Source: an uncultured Ectothiorhodospiraceae bacterium (lineage in GTDB: Bacteria; Pseudomonadota; Gammaproteobacteria; XJ16; Halofilaceae). Taken from it: a DNA stretch of 33,599 nt. The notes under the pieces were generated by a model. The model ran no database searches, was not told the origin of the DNA, and saw only the letters and a program-made list of their open reading frames with translations. Positions 24,266 through 32,913 of the stretch are shown here, in pieces (position 1 is the first letter of the stretch; each line of letters opens with the position of its first letter). The translations under genes were made by a program, and so were the position numbers. Location of the stretch: positions 1 through 33,599 of the forward strand of contig CAJXKK010000029.1 of the NCBI GenBank assembly GCA_913055615.1, in the 5' to 3' direction.

Positions 24266-25774
24266 CTAGAACTGGACGATGTCGAGAGCGCGGATGGCCA
24301 AGGCGAGGAGTCCGGCCATAAGGGCGGTCGCCGGCACCGTTATGATCCAGGCGCCCACGATCGTTACGACGTGATAACGGCGCACAAGGTAGCGCTTTCG
24401 CGCCTTGGCAACGGTTTGGGCCGACACCTGCTCCGCATCGACATCGGGATCCGTTTCGGGGTTTGGTGGCCGCAGCGGCAATGCCCGCATGGCATCGCGA
24501 TTCGCCAGAAACTCGCGCAGGAAGCCGACGCCGAACAGCGCGCCGATCGCGGTATGGGTGGAACTGATCGGCAGGCCCAGGGAGGAGGCAATAATTACGG
24601 TGATTGCGGCCGAGACGGTGACGCAGAACGCACGCACGCGGTTGAGCTTGGTGATCTGGGAGCCGACCGTGCGGATCAGCTTCGGACCGAAAAGCAGCAG
24701 TCCTGTCGAGATGCCGAGTGCACCGACAACCAGCACCCAACTCGGGACCGCGGCCCGGGTGGCCAGCTCGCCCTCTGACACCGAGGTATAGATGGCTGCC
24801 AGCGGGCCGATGGCGTTGGCGACATCGTTTGAGCCGTGGGCGAACGACAGCAGGCATGCACCAGCGATCACGGGGATCGTGAACAGTTCCCCGACCGATT
24901 GCTTGCGTTCGTCGAGTTCGGCGAGCTTGCGGGAGATCAGGGGCCGGATCAGCGGTGTGGTTATGATGAGCACGATCACACCGAAAATAACCGCCAGCCA
25001 TAGCGGTACGGCCCAGAAGCGTTCCATCACCTTGACCAGCAGGTAGGCGGCAAAGGCTCCCCCCATGAATCCGACCAGAGAAGGTACCCGGCGCTCGGCC
25101 TGTTGTCGACGGTCGTCCGCCGACATGATGGTGTATTCGATGTAGGCGAGCAGCAGGGCGGCGACCACGCCTCCCATGACCGGGGAGATCACCCAGCTGG
25201 CCACGATCTTGCTTACTACGCCCCAGTCCGCCACCCCGAAACCGGCCATGGCGATGCCGCCACCGAGCACCCCGCCGACAATGGAGTGCGTGGTTGATAC
25301 CGGCGCGCCGACCGCGGTGGCGATATTGATCCAAAGGGCGGCGGCAAACAGGGCCGCGAGCATCCCGGTGACGAAGTCGTTGGTGTTCGGGATCAGGTCG
25401 GGGTCAATGATGCCCTTGGACACGGTCGATACGACATCGGCGCCGGCGATCAGGGCACCTGCTGCCTCGAAGACCGCGGCGATCAGCACGGCCACGCCGA
25501 TCTTCAGCGCGCGCGAGCCGACCGCTGGCGCCATGTTGTTGGCGACGTCGTTGGCCCCGATATTGAGGGCCATGTAGCCGCCGACCACCGTTGCCCCCAC
25601 GATAATGGCCCAGCCGGGAGCCATCCCCGTCATCGAGAACGCGGCGAGGCCGGCAAGTACGAGGAAGGTCAGGGCAATCGCATACGGCAGCATGCCCTCC
25701 GACGTTTCCTGGAGGTACTGCTCAAGACGGTTGAGCCGTTTGAGATCCTTGTCGAGCGCGGTTTTGCGGAACAT
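24266..25774 (-). CDS. Inorganic phosphate transporter, PiT family
   Basis: This is a 502-residue low-affinity phosphate (metal-phosphate/H+ or Na+) symporter. The two PiT signature repeats are present: GANDVANNMAPAVG (about 73-86) and GSNDVANAIGP (about 315-325). PVSTTHSIVGG and PISSTHTAIGA mark the duplicated second motif. About ten to twelve helices are visible with a cytoplasmic loop in the middle. The start at 25774 has GAGGTGG just upstream; the extension to 25825 is unsupported. The gene faces the small helical protein gene tail to tail, with 25 bases between them. Confidence 0.88.
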   Translation of the reverse strand: MFRKTALDKDLKRLNRLEQYLQETSEGMLPYAIALTFLVLAGLAAFSMTGMAPGWAIIVGATVVGGYMALNIGANDVANNMAPAVGSRALKIGVAVLIAAVFEAAGALIAGADVVSTVSKGIIDPDLIPNTNDFVTGMLAALFAAALWINIATAVGAPVSTTHSIVGGVLGGGIAMAGFGVADWGVVSKIVASWVISPVMGGVVAALLLAYIEYTIMSADDRRQQAERRVPSLVGFMGGAFAAYLLVKVMERFWAVPLWLAVIFGVIVLIITTPLIRPLISRKLAELDERKQSVGELFTIPVIAGACLLSFAHGSNDVANAIGPLAAIYTSVSEGELATRAAVPSWVLVVGALGISTGLLLFGPKLIRTVGSQITKLNRVRAFCVTVSAAITVIIASSLGLPISSTHTAIGALFGVGFLREFLANRDAMRALPLRPPNPETDPDVDAEQVSAQTVAKARKRYLVRRYHVVTIVGAWIITVPATALMAGLLALAIRALDIVQF

Positions 25775-26147
25775 GTATCCACCTCTACCCGGGCCGTAAG
25801 GCGGATGCCCGGTCCCGGGAGCCAACCGTCATCCTGTTGTAATAGAGGTGTAACCGGTGACCAGTCTCCCGCAGAAAATTGGTGACGGCAAGGCGTGTTT
25901 GCATCGGTCATGGAGCCCCGGGGAGCACAGGGTATCGCCCATGACCGGCCTTCTGCCCTGCACGGAGAGGCGGAGCGATGTCCATGATTCATCGGCGCGT
26001 TCGGCCCTTAACGCCTCCCATGAGTATTGTCAGGTCTCAGAGCCATTGCGCCGCCGGCTCATGGCGTTGCGCTCCCGCAACGTGTCGACAGCATGCATGG
26101 GGCTGGCCGGAATAGCCGCTTTGCCGGGTGAATCAGGTGGGGTCTTG
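25775..26147. other. Spacer with egtB C-terminal remnant
   Basis: No complete gene is present in this 373-base gap. It contains the upstream region of the PiT gene. From 26095 it carries the codons AWGWPE-stop, which match the last codons of egtB (AWDWPE-stop), followed by spacer homologous to that after egtB. An 18-base 7-4-7 repeat TTGTAAT-AGAG-GTGTAAC (25837-25854) vaguely resembles a Pho box but points away from the PiT gene. Confidence 0.55.
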
Positions 26148-26585
26148 TCAGTGCCCGGCCGTGTCCGACCAGTGCGGATAGTCGCTGCGCAGTTTCTCCA
26201 TCCCAAAGTGCTCCTCCACCCACTCGATCATCGCCGGCGCGAGGTTGAGGTCGCGCGGGTGGTCCGGGTCGGACAGATCAAAGATGCGGCGGGTCTCGCC
26301 GCCGGGGGCGGTGAGGGTGACCTCGCGCGGCAGGCCCATCGCCGCGAAGTCGGCGGCGCCGGCCCCGTAATGGCTGGAGTAGCGGGCGCCGGCACGCGTC
26401 GCGTAGACCACGTTGTAGGCATTCGCCATCGCCTCGGCCGCGTCGACGGTCGCGCGCCAGCCATCCGGATGGCGCCAGCGGATGGGGATGTCCAGGCCCC
26501 ACTCGCGGTTGAGTTCGACCAGTGTCCCGATCCGCTGGTTCACGGTCTCCTCGCGGTCGGCCCGGCTGAGGATGAACGCGCCGTA
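26095..26585 (+). repeat. Right copy of direct repeat flanking the phosphate block
   Basis: This is the partner of 19370-19698, in the same orientation. It begins with the six-codon egtB remnant and covers the spacer and the 3' third of gene X. It retains about 160 bases deleted from the left copy. The two copies bracket about 6.4 kb holding the antiporter, ppk2, Na/Pi, small helical protein and PiT genes. Confidence 0.75.
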
Positions 26586-27287
26586 GATCAGGTAGCCGCG
26601 CTCGCGGCTGCGCACCGTGGAGAATACCCAGGCTTCGGCTCCCTGCGCGCGGAACTGCTCGAGCAGGTTGCGAATCCGATCCGCGAAATCCGCGCCGCCG
26701 GCAGCAGCCAGTGCCTCCAGCATCGATTCCTCGTCCGCGGGGTTGCGGTAGCGCGCCGTCCATCGGGGGCCCAGCGGATCGTTATCGGCGGCGGGTTCGA
26801 GGTCGGCCGGGCGCTTCGGCCGGTAGATGGCGAGGCGGGCGCTGCCGTAATGCCGCGGTTGCCCGTCGAACACGTCGCCGGGATGGAGCAGGATGCCGGC
26901 GACGCGGGCGCGGCCCGAGGGCAGGTAGATCGTCTGCTCGCGCAGGCCCGTGTCGGCGGCCGCGGCCAGGTCGTCCAGCAGATACAGGAAATCGGTCAGA
27001 TCGACGGGGCGCCCGACACGCTCGCGTACCGCTCGCAACAACGGTTCGTCGTCCGGTGTCGCCGCGAGCTCAGCGAGCAGGTCTGGATCCAGCGGTACGC
27101 CGGCCAGGCGGATCGGCCAGTCACCGATCGTCTCGGCCGCTGCGGCCAGGGTGGCGCGCGCGCCATCGCGCTCCGGCGCCGGGAGGCCCTCCCACGCGCG
27201 ATCGGTCTCGATCCAGCGGCTGGCACCGGGCGCGGGCGTCGCGATACCGGTGAGCGTGAGTACAACAACGAGCAGTGAGCGCATCAT
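26148..27287 (-). CDS. Exported protein with M15-like DD-peptidase motif (gene X)
   Basis: The 379-residue product starts with a signal peptide (about 1-22: MMRSLLVVVLTLTGIATPAPG). Most of the chain is unrecognised. The C-terminal part contains SSHYGAGAAD (about 304-313) and later EWVEEHFGMEKL and DYPHW. The SxHxxxxAxD spacing followed by an ExxH-like segment recalls the zinc site of the M15/VanY DD-peptidase (hedgehog-like) fold, though the usual Gly of SxHxxGxAxD is Ala. A cell-wall or peptide-processing role is only a suggestion. A shortened copy lies at 19423-19746. The start is uncertain; the frame is open to 27335 and no strong RBS is visible. Confidence 0.65.
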   Translation of the reverse strand: MMRSLLVVVLTLTGIATPAPGASRWIETDRAWEGLPAPERDGARATLAAAAETIGDWPIRLAGVPLDPDLLAELAATPDDEPLLRAVRERVGRPVDLTDFLYLLDDLAAAADTGLREQTIYLPSGRARVAGILLHPGDVFDGQPRHYGSARLAIYRPKRPADLEPAADNDPLGPRWTARYRNPADEESMLEALAAAGGADFADRIRNLLEQFRAQGAEAWVFSTVRSRERGYLIYGAFILSRADREETVNQRIGTLVELNREWGLDIPIRWRHPDGWRATVDAAEAMANAYNVVYATRAGARYSSHYGAGAADFAAMGLPREVTLTAPGGETRRIFDLSDPDHPRDLNLAPAMIEWVEEHFGMEKLRSDYPHWSDTAGH

Positions 27288-27391
27288 GGCGCGAGTGTAC
27301 GCATCTGCGTGGCCGATCCGCAGCCGATTGCCCACGTGCCGTGCAGCCGCCGGGTGTGTGCACCGTGAACATCAGGATTCATGCCGTTCTA

Positions 27392-28897
27392 TCAGCGCCG
27401 CTGCCGGCGCTTGCGGCTGCCGTGTTTCGTGTACAAGCGCTGCGCCTCGGCGCGCTGTGCGGGATTGCGCCGCAGGCTGGCGATGCATTCCCGGGCCGCC
27501 CGGTAAGCGGTTTCCGGGTCGACGGCCGGCGCCGGGTAGTCGCTGCCGATCCGACAGCCATACCGCGCCTGCAGATTGGCCGGCATCCGGTAGGGCTCGG
27601 CAAGCCAGCTGTCGGGCACATCGCTGAGCGCGGGGATCCACCGACGAATGAAATGTCCAGCGGGATCATGGTCGCGGACCTGCTTCGCGGGGGAATAGAT
27701 ACGGGGCGCGTTGATACCCGTGGTGCCGGTCTGCATCTGGGCCTGGCTGTAGTGGATGCCGGGTTCGTAATCGGTGAACAGCCGTGCGAGATGGATCGCG
27801 GGTTGGCGCCAGTGGAGCCAGAGCTGGTAGCCCGCGAACGACATCAACATCGCCCGCATGCGGAAGTTGATCCAGCCGTGTGCATGCAGCGCCCGCATGC
27901 AGGCGTCGACCATCGGGAAACCCGTCTGGCCGTCACGCCAGCCCTCGAAGGCGGCACGCTCCTGATGCGTCCACATCGAAGCGTCTTCGGTGCGCAGACC
28001 GTCGCAGCTGCGGTCGAGATTGCGCCACTCCAGCTCCGGCTCGTCTTCGAGCTTCTGGATGAAGTGGCAGTGCCAGCGCAGGCGCCCCGCAAAGGCCTTG
28101 AGCGAATCGAGATGCCCGGGCAGCCGGTCGTTCGATCCGCGCAATGCAGCCCGCTTGGCCTCCAGCGCGTGATGCGCCTGGCGGATCGACAGGCAACCCA
28201 GGGCCAGATGGGGGCTGATGCGGCTGCAACCGTCGAATGCCGTAACCGGGCTCGACATGGCATGGCGGTACTCGACCCCCCGGTGGTCGAGGAAGCCCTC
28301 GAGCAATGCCCATGCGTTGGCCTCGCCGCCCTGTTGGAGGGATCGATGGGTGGCCGGTGACAGCGGTAATGCGCTCAGCGGCGGGATGCCGTCATCCAGC
28401 CGCGCGCACGAGGCGTCGACGATGGCGGATGGCGCCGGCAGCGGCTGCGGGGCCATGCGCCGGTCCCAATGACGGGACCAGCGATCGCGTGTGCCAAGGC
28501 CTCGGACGACGCCGTTCGCGGGCCACTCGTGCAACGGGATGGCGCGTCCCCTGAGCCAGCCACGGACACATTCGTCACGCGCGTGCGTCCATGCGGCGCC
28601 GGTTTCCTCATGGGCATATACGGCGTCGATGGTGCCGAGATCGTGCTCGATGCGGGCGAGGGCGTCCGGCATGTCCATGTGCGTCACGCACAGCCGGGCG
28701 CCGCGAGCCGCCAGAGCCCGCCGCAGCGATTCAAGACATTCCGTGAGGAATGCGTAATGCCGTGCATCCGCCTCCGGTTGCTGCCACGCCTCGGGCTCGA
28801 AGGCATAGAGACACAGTACGTCGCCGGCGGCCGCGGCCGCCGACAGCGGTTCATGGTCCGTGACCCGGAGATCGCGTTTGAACCAGACAATGTGCAA
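27392..28897 (-). CDS. Deoxyribodipyrimidine photolyase / cryptochrome family protein
   Basis: This 501-residue flavoprotein of the photolyase/cryptochrome family repairs UV-induced pyrimidine dimers with blue light, or acts as a photosensor. The N-terminal Rossmann domain opens HIVWFKRDLRVTDHEPL, the standard family start. The C-terminal FAD domain shows SRISPHLALGCLS (about 227-239), GWRDGQTGFPMVDACMRALH (about 322-341), HGWINFRMRAMLMSF and the GIHYSQAQMQTGTTGIN stretch. The basic tail GSRKRRQRR is unusual but harmless. The start codon is TTG at 28897, directly preceding the HIVWF motif. The FAD-site segments look complete. Class I photolyase is the likeliest type, but cryptochrome function cannot be excluded. 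Confidence 0.85.
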   Translation of the reverse strand: MHIVWFKRDLRVTDHEPLSAAAAAGDVLCLYAFEPEAWQQPEADARHYAFLTECLESLRRALAARGARLCVTHMDMPDALARIEHDLGTIDAVYAHEETGAAWTHARDECVRGWLRGRAIPLHEWPANGVVRGLGTRDRWSRHWDRRMAPQPLPAPSAIVDASCARLDDGIPPLSALPLSPATHRSLQQGGEANAWALLEGFLDHRGVEYRHAMSSPVTAFDGCSRISPHLALGCLSIRQAHHALEAKRAALRGSNDRLPGHLDSLKAFAGRLRWHCHFIQKLEDEPELEWRNLDRSCDGLRTEDASMWTHQERAAFEGWRDGQTGFPMVDACMRALHAHGWINFRMRAMLMSFAGYQLWLHWRQPAIHLARLFTDYEPGIHYSQAQMQTGTTGINAPRIYSPAKQVRDHDPAGHFIRRWIPALSDVPDSWLAEPYRMPANLQARYGCRIGSDYPAPAVDPETAYRAARECIASLRRNPAQRAEAQRLYTKHGSRKRRQRR

Positions 28898-29063
28898 AGA
28901 GAACGGCCCGCTGAGTCACATGCGAGGTATTCGAGCGGGGCGTGGCAGCGGTTTTGCCGTTGATCGCGAACAGCTGGATCAGGCTCTTGATATGCCCGCG
29001 TTCATTACCGGCTGCAGCGGCAAGTGGTCGAATAAGCCGAGCGGGTTGAAAGCCGGTTGCCAG

Positions 29064-29366
29064 TCAGCGCCGGCGGGAGATCCCGCGGCCTCGCTCGTCG
29101 ACCAGCTGGCGGGCCTTGAGCAGCGACATCTGCACCGCTTCGTCGTGGTCGGCCATGGTGTCCGCGCGGACAAAATCCTGCGCCTCGGCCGCGTCGCCTT
29201 CGCCGCTGCGCACGGTGCCGGCCACACGCCAGACGTTCCCCTCCCGGATCGGGCGCGCCAGCAGTTCATAGCCCTCGTAGCGTTCCTGCGCGGCGGTCGC
29301 GCCTGGTTCCAGCGGGCCGGATGACTGCCTGGCGGCGTGGCGACCACCGAAAAGTTTGCTCAGCAT
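29064..29366 (-). CDS. HlyU family protein
   Basis: This 100-residue soluble protein begins MLSKLFGG. The HlyU-domain core follows: YEGYELLARPIREGNVWRV, then DFVRADTMADHDEAVQMSLL and KARQLVDERG. The domain is named after a Vibrio haemolysin activator, but most members in proteobacteria have no demonstrated role, so the name should not be read as a virulence function. AGGA lies about nine bases before the ATG. It is upstream of the photolyase on the same strand with 166 bases between them. Confidence 0.8.
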   Translation of the reverse strand: MLSKLFGGRHAARQSSGPLEPGATAAQERYEGYELLARPIREGNVWRVAGTVRSGEGDAAEAQDFVRADTMADHDEAVQMSLLKARQLVDERGRGISRRR

Positions 29367-29576
29367 GGCTTCAGTCCTGTCTGCGATTGGCCACCATCAT
29401 CCACGACGCGGCGGCATTGGCAAGCATTATCATACGCCGCTGAGGGATCATGGCGGGTAGGGGGAAGGGCTTATTCCAGCGCCCGTGCGCGTATGCGACC
29501 CTTTGCTCCCACCAGTTGCATCGGCCCGGCCAGGCAATCGGTCGCCGACCCATGGCGCCCCCTGAGCGATGCAGTA

Positions 29577-30752
29577 ATGCAGCGGATGGAAGAACTCGAT
29601 CGAGATATCCTGCTGGCGGGTCTGAACGCGGTCGGCGACGCCGTACTCGTGACGGACACTCGACTCGAGGGGTCGGGTCCTACCATCCTGTACACCAATC
29701 CGGCGTTCGAACGCCTTACGGGAGACCGCCGGAGGATGTGGTCAACACGCCCGTCAGCGTGCTCATGGGCGTCGGGACGGATGCCGCGGTCATGGCCGAC
29801 TGCCGGGCCAAACTCGCCGTCGGCCGGGCGTTCCGGGCCGAGATCATCAGTTACGGCCATGACGGGCAGCCGCTGCGGCTCGAATGGCACATCCAGCCGT
29901 TCCCCGCGGCTGCGGCGCCGACAAGGTTCATCGCGGTCGTCCGCGACGTGAGCGAGTTGCGGGCGCTCGAGGAGCGCCAGGCCCGGCTCGAGGCGCTGAC
30001 GCGCACGCAGAGTCGGGTGGCCACCGCTGGCTACGATCTCGATGCCCTGCAGGCTACCTGCGAGCGTATCGGTTTTCGCTCCGGCATCATCGCGCCGCTG
30101 ACGGGTGGGATACGCACGTTCGGTGTGCTCAAGGTCTATTCGGCGCGCCCGCGCGCCTTCCTGGATGGCGATCTGCAGGTGTTGCGCTGGGCCTCCGGGG
30201 TGCTCGCGGCGTCGCTGGAGGACGCCTGGCACCACGAGCACGAACGCCAGCGGCGTCAGCTGCTGGTCGATGCCCTGCCCGTGCTCGTGTCCTGCGTCGA
30301 TCGCGACAAGTGCTACCGGGAGGTCAATGATGCCTACCGGCAGTGGTTCGGGCTCGATCGCGCCGAGATCATCGGCCGGCATGTGCGGACGATCCTTGGT
30401 GACGAGGCCGTGGTGGACCGGGTGCTGGAGGGCGTGGCGGCTTTGCTGCAGGAGGAGGTGCGGGATGCGGATACGGTCTGTCGTTGGCGCGGCGAGGAAT
30501 TCGCCGTGCTGTTGCCGGAGACCGGGGCGGCCGAAGCGGCGACCCTCGCGCAACGCATGCGGCAACGCATCGGGGAGACCCCGTTCCCCCGGGGTCGCGG
30601 GCATCACCGCCAGTTTCGGCATCACGGAACTGCAGGCCGGACAGACCCGGGATGCGTTCGTGGGTGAAGCGGATCGGGCGCTGTACCGCGCCAAGGACGA
30701 GGGGCGCGATCGGGTCGTGATAGGCCTGGCGGCGGCCTCGGCCGGCAGCTGA
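29577..30752 (+). pseudogene. Decayed PAS-GAF-PAS-GGDEF diguanylate cyclase
   Basis: Translation in successive frames reconstructs a sensor diguanylate cyclase. There is a PAS domain (ILYTNPAFERLTG to FIAVVRDVSELRALEERQ), a short GAF-like remnant (CERIGFRSGIIAPL, then GVLKVYS), a second PAS (LPVLVSCVDRDKCYREVNDAYRQW) and the back half of a GGDEF domain. One-base shifts are needed near 29729 (TGDRR to PPEDVV) and near 30590 (ETPFP to GVAGITASFGIT). About 70 residues of GAF appear missing near 30055, and the front half of GGDEF is missing near 30415. The motif itself reads RGEEF instead of GGDEF/GGEEF. ATG at 29577 or 29586. Several independent lesions argue for a true pseudogene. Confidence 0.75.
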
Positions 30753-30829
30753 GACCGGCGGATGTCGCACGGGCGCAGGGACGTCCGTTCAGGGTATGGG
30801 ATGACCCGAGCCGGGATTGACGCCCCGGT

Positions 30830-31147
30830 TCAGGCAGTCTCCGGGCTTTGGAGATTCGCCAGGAAACGTTCGAGTTCCGGCCCATTGGACAGATCGCCAT
30901 ACAGCACCGTGGGTTCGCCGCTCGCGCGGACGTGGATCAGTGCCGGCGTGGCGAACATGCCGTATTCGGCAACGCCCGACGTGTCCTGCAGCAGATCGAT
31001 ATGCCGGACCGTGAGGCGGTTGTCCGCGATGTCTTCCACGGCAGTCGCGAGGTTGGCGCGCGCGCGCAGCGAGCGGGGCGAATCGCCCGTCACGAACAGA
31101 ATCAGGTCGGTATTGGTACCGGTCTCCCGATCGTTTTTCCCATTCAT
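30830..31147 (-). CDS. kaiB: KaiB-like protein
   Basis: This 105-residue thioredoxin-like protein has the KaiB signature: LILFVTGDSPRSLRARANL (about 15-33), TVRHIDLLQDTSGVAEYGMFATPALI (about 45-70) and YGDLSN (about 83-88). In cyanobacteria KaiB is a fold-switching partner that binds KaiC in the clock cycle; in other bacteria KaiB-KaiC pairs are tied to stress responses. Its ATG overlaps the last base of the kaiC stop codon (TAATG), so the pair is translationally coupled. The frame is intact, unlike its partner. No KaiA is present. Confidence 0.8.
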   Translation of the reverse strand: MNGKNDRETGTNTDLILFVTGDSPRSLRARANLATAVEDIADNRLTVRHIDLLQDTSGVAEYGMFATPALIHVRASGEPTVLYGDLSNGPELERFLANLQSPETA

Positions 31148-32867
31148 TATTCGGTCCCCCGGTCCTTGCCGGTCGTCGGTCCATCGGCGGCTCGCCGGCG
31201 CTGGATATCCTGTCTGTGCTCGGCGGCGTTGTGTTTGGTTTCGGCGTTGCCCTGGCGTTCGCGCTCCAGCACCTCGGTCAGGCGCTCGGCCTCGCTCTGC
31301 GCCTCCTCCATGCGCAGGCGTGCCTGCTGGATATTCCGTTCCAGATCCCGCTGGCGCTGCGCGCGTTCCACATACTGGCGTCGGTGGCGCTCGGCGACCT
31401 CGTGCTCTTCCTCGATCCGGGCCGTGCCCATGAGGACCTTGGGGCCGTATTCGTAGACGTCGGCGAGGTCCACGCCGGAGCCCGATAGCAATAGCTCGCG
31501 CACCTGGTTTGAGTGGGCGGAACCGCGGGATTTCACGATCGACAGGGCGCGATTGCGTTCGCCACCGTGGATCCGGTATTCAAGAGAAATCCAGCTGTCG
31601 GCCAGGGTCGAGGCATGACTGAGGGTCGTCTCGGTCTGCGGCTTGTCGGTATCGATCAGCGAGGTCAGCAGGGTCGTGATCCCGCGCGCGCGGGTCTCGT
31701 CGAGGATCCGCTCGGTGGTCATGTAGGCGCTGTCGGCGCTGGCGGCTTTCAACAGGGCCGAGACCGGGTCGATGACCAGGCAGTCGGGCTGGAACGCGTC
31801 GATCCAGCGGTGGATGGTGATGAAATGTTCCTCGACCAGCGAGTTCCAGGCCTGGCGCGATTCGATTTTCAGCAAGCCCGAATCGATGGCCGGCTGCAGC
31901 CGGAGCCCGATCGACGCGGCGTTGCGCACGATGCGGTCGTCGAGCTCGTCGAAGGTCAGGTAGAGCACCCGTTCGCCCCGATCCGCCGCCGCCAGTGCGA
32001 AACTGACACCGAGCGTGGTCTTCGCGGTACCGGGCGCGCCGGAGACGAGCACGGTCGAACCGCGGTAGATGCCGCCCCCCAGGATGCGGTCGAGCCGCAA
32101 GATGCCCATGCCGATGCGCTCCTGCGAGGCGGCCGTCCGTGCCGCCTCGCTGGCCGCACTGTAGGGCAGGTGCAGCCCGGCATCGTCCATCACCAGCGGC
32201 AGTTCGTCGGTGATGTGGGCGCTTCCGCGGTACTTCGCCACCCGGAAGCGCCGGTTCAGGCGCCGCCCGACCAGTTCCGTGGCCAGCACCAGCACGGTCG
32301 AGAGCATGAATTCGACGCCCTCGAGATCGAGCGGCTGCGAGCCGTCGGAACGGGTCTGCTTGCCGGTCAGAAGGAGGGTGATGCGGCGTGCCTGGCACCA
32401 GTCGTTGAGGTGTCTGACCTGATCCAGGGCGGCCCGCGGGTCGGGCTCCAGCGACAGCAGCTGATCGATGCCGTCCAGGATCAGCCAGCCGCCACCAAGG
32501 CCCTCGAGGCGGTGCTCGGCCATCGCCAGCACACCGTCGAGATCGAACCCGCCCGAGGCGGCGGCGTCGATGGGTGGGCGGCCGTCGAGCAGTGCCCATG
32601 CATCCGAGTCGGTGAGGGCCTTGCCCACTCGAATGACCCGGCATCGCGCAGAATCTGTTCCGGCTATTCCTCGAACGAGATGAACAGCCCGCCTCCGCCC
32701 TGCGCGATGATGCTGGCGAGGATCTGCAGCCCGAGTATGGTCTTGCCTGAACCGGGGCCGCCCAGCACGAGCACATCGCCGGCATCGGGTAGACCGCCGC
32801 GGGTCACGGCGTCGAGGCCGGCGATGCCGGTCGGGCGTTTGGTCAAAGCGGTGTCACCTTGCCCCAT
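31147..32867 (-). pseudogene. kaiC: KaiC-like ATPase/kinase with amber codon and frameshift
   Basis: This is a double-domain RecA-like ATPase of the KaiC family. CI starts at 32867 and has the P-loop GGPGSGKT (36-43). CII has its own P-loop, GAPGTAKTTLG. HASTLADSW carries the Ser-Thr pair in the position of the autophosphorylation sites. The C-terminal 90 residues form a charged coiled coil not found in cyanobacterial KaiC. After LFISFEE the frame hits TAG (32664-32666), where relatives have a residue such as Ser. PEQILRDAGSFEW follows. A one-base loss in a G-run near 32625 then shifts the frame. A GTG at 32628 could start a shorter product lacking the CI P-loop. Two lesions so close together suggest a recent pseudogene or local sequence error. 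Confidence 0.78.
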
Positions 32868-32913
32868 ACGTTGGCTATCCTGTTGTTCGAGGGAGCAGGT
32901 AGTGCGTGGCGCA

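Noticed and set aside
25837-25854. 7-4-7 repeat TTGTAAT-AGAG-GTGTAAC upstream of the PiT gene as a second Pho box
   Set aside because: It is oriented away from the PiT gene and matches the PhoB consensus poorly (no TGTCA core).
29471-30694. 407-codon minus-strand frame opposite the decayed GGDEF gene
   Set aside because: The plus strand shows clear PAS and GGDEF homology; the open antisense frame only reflects GC-rich codon structure.
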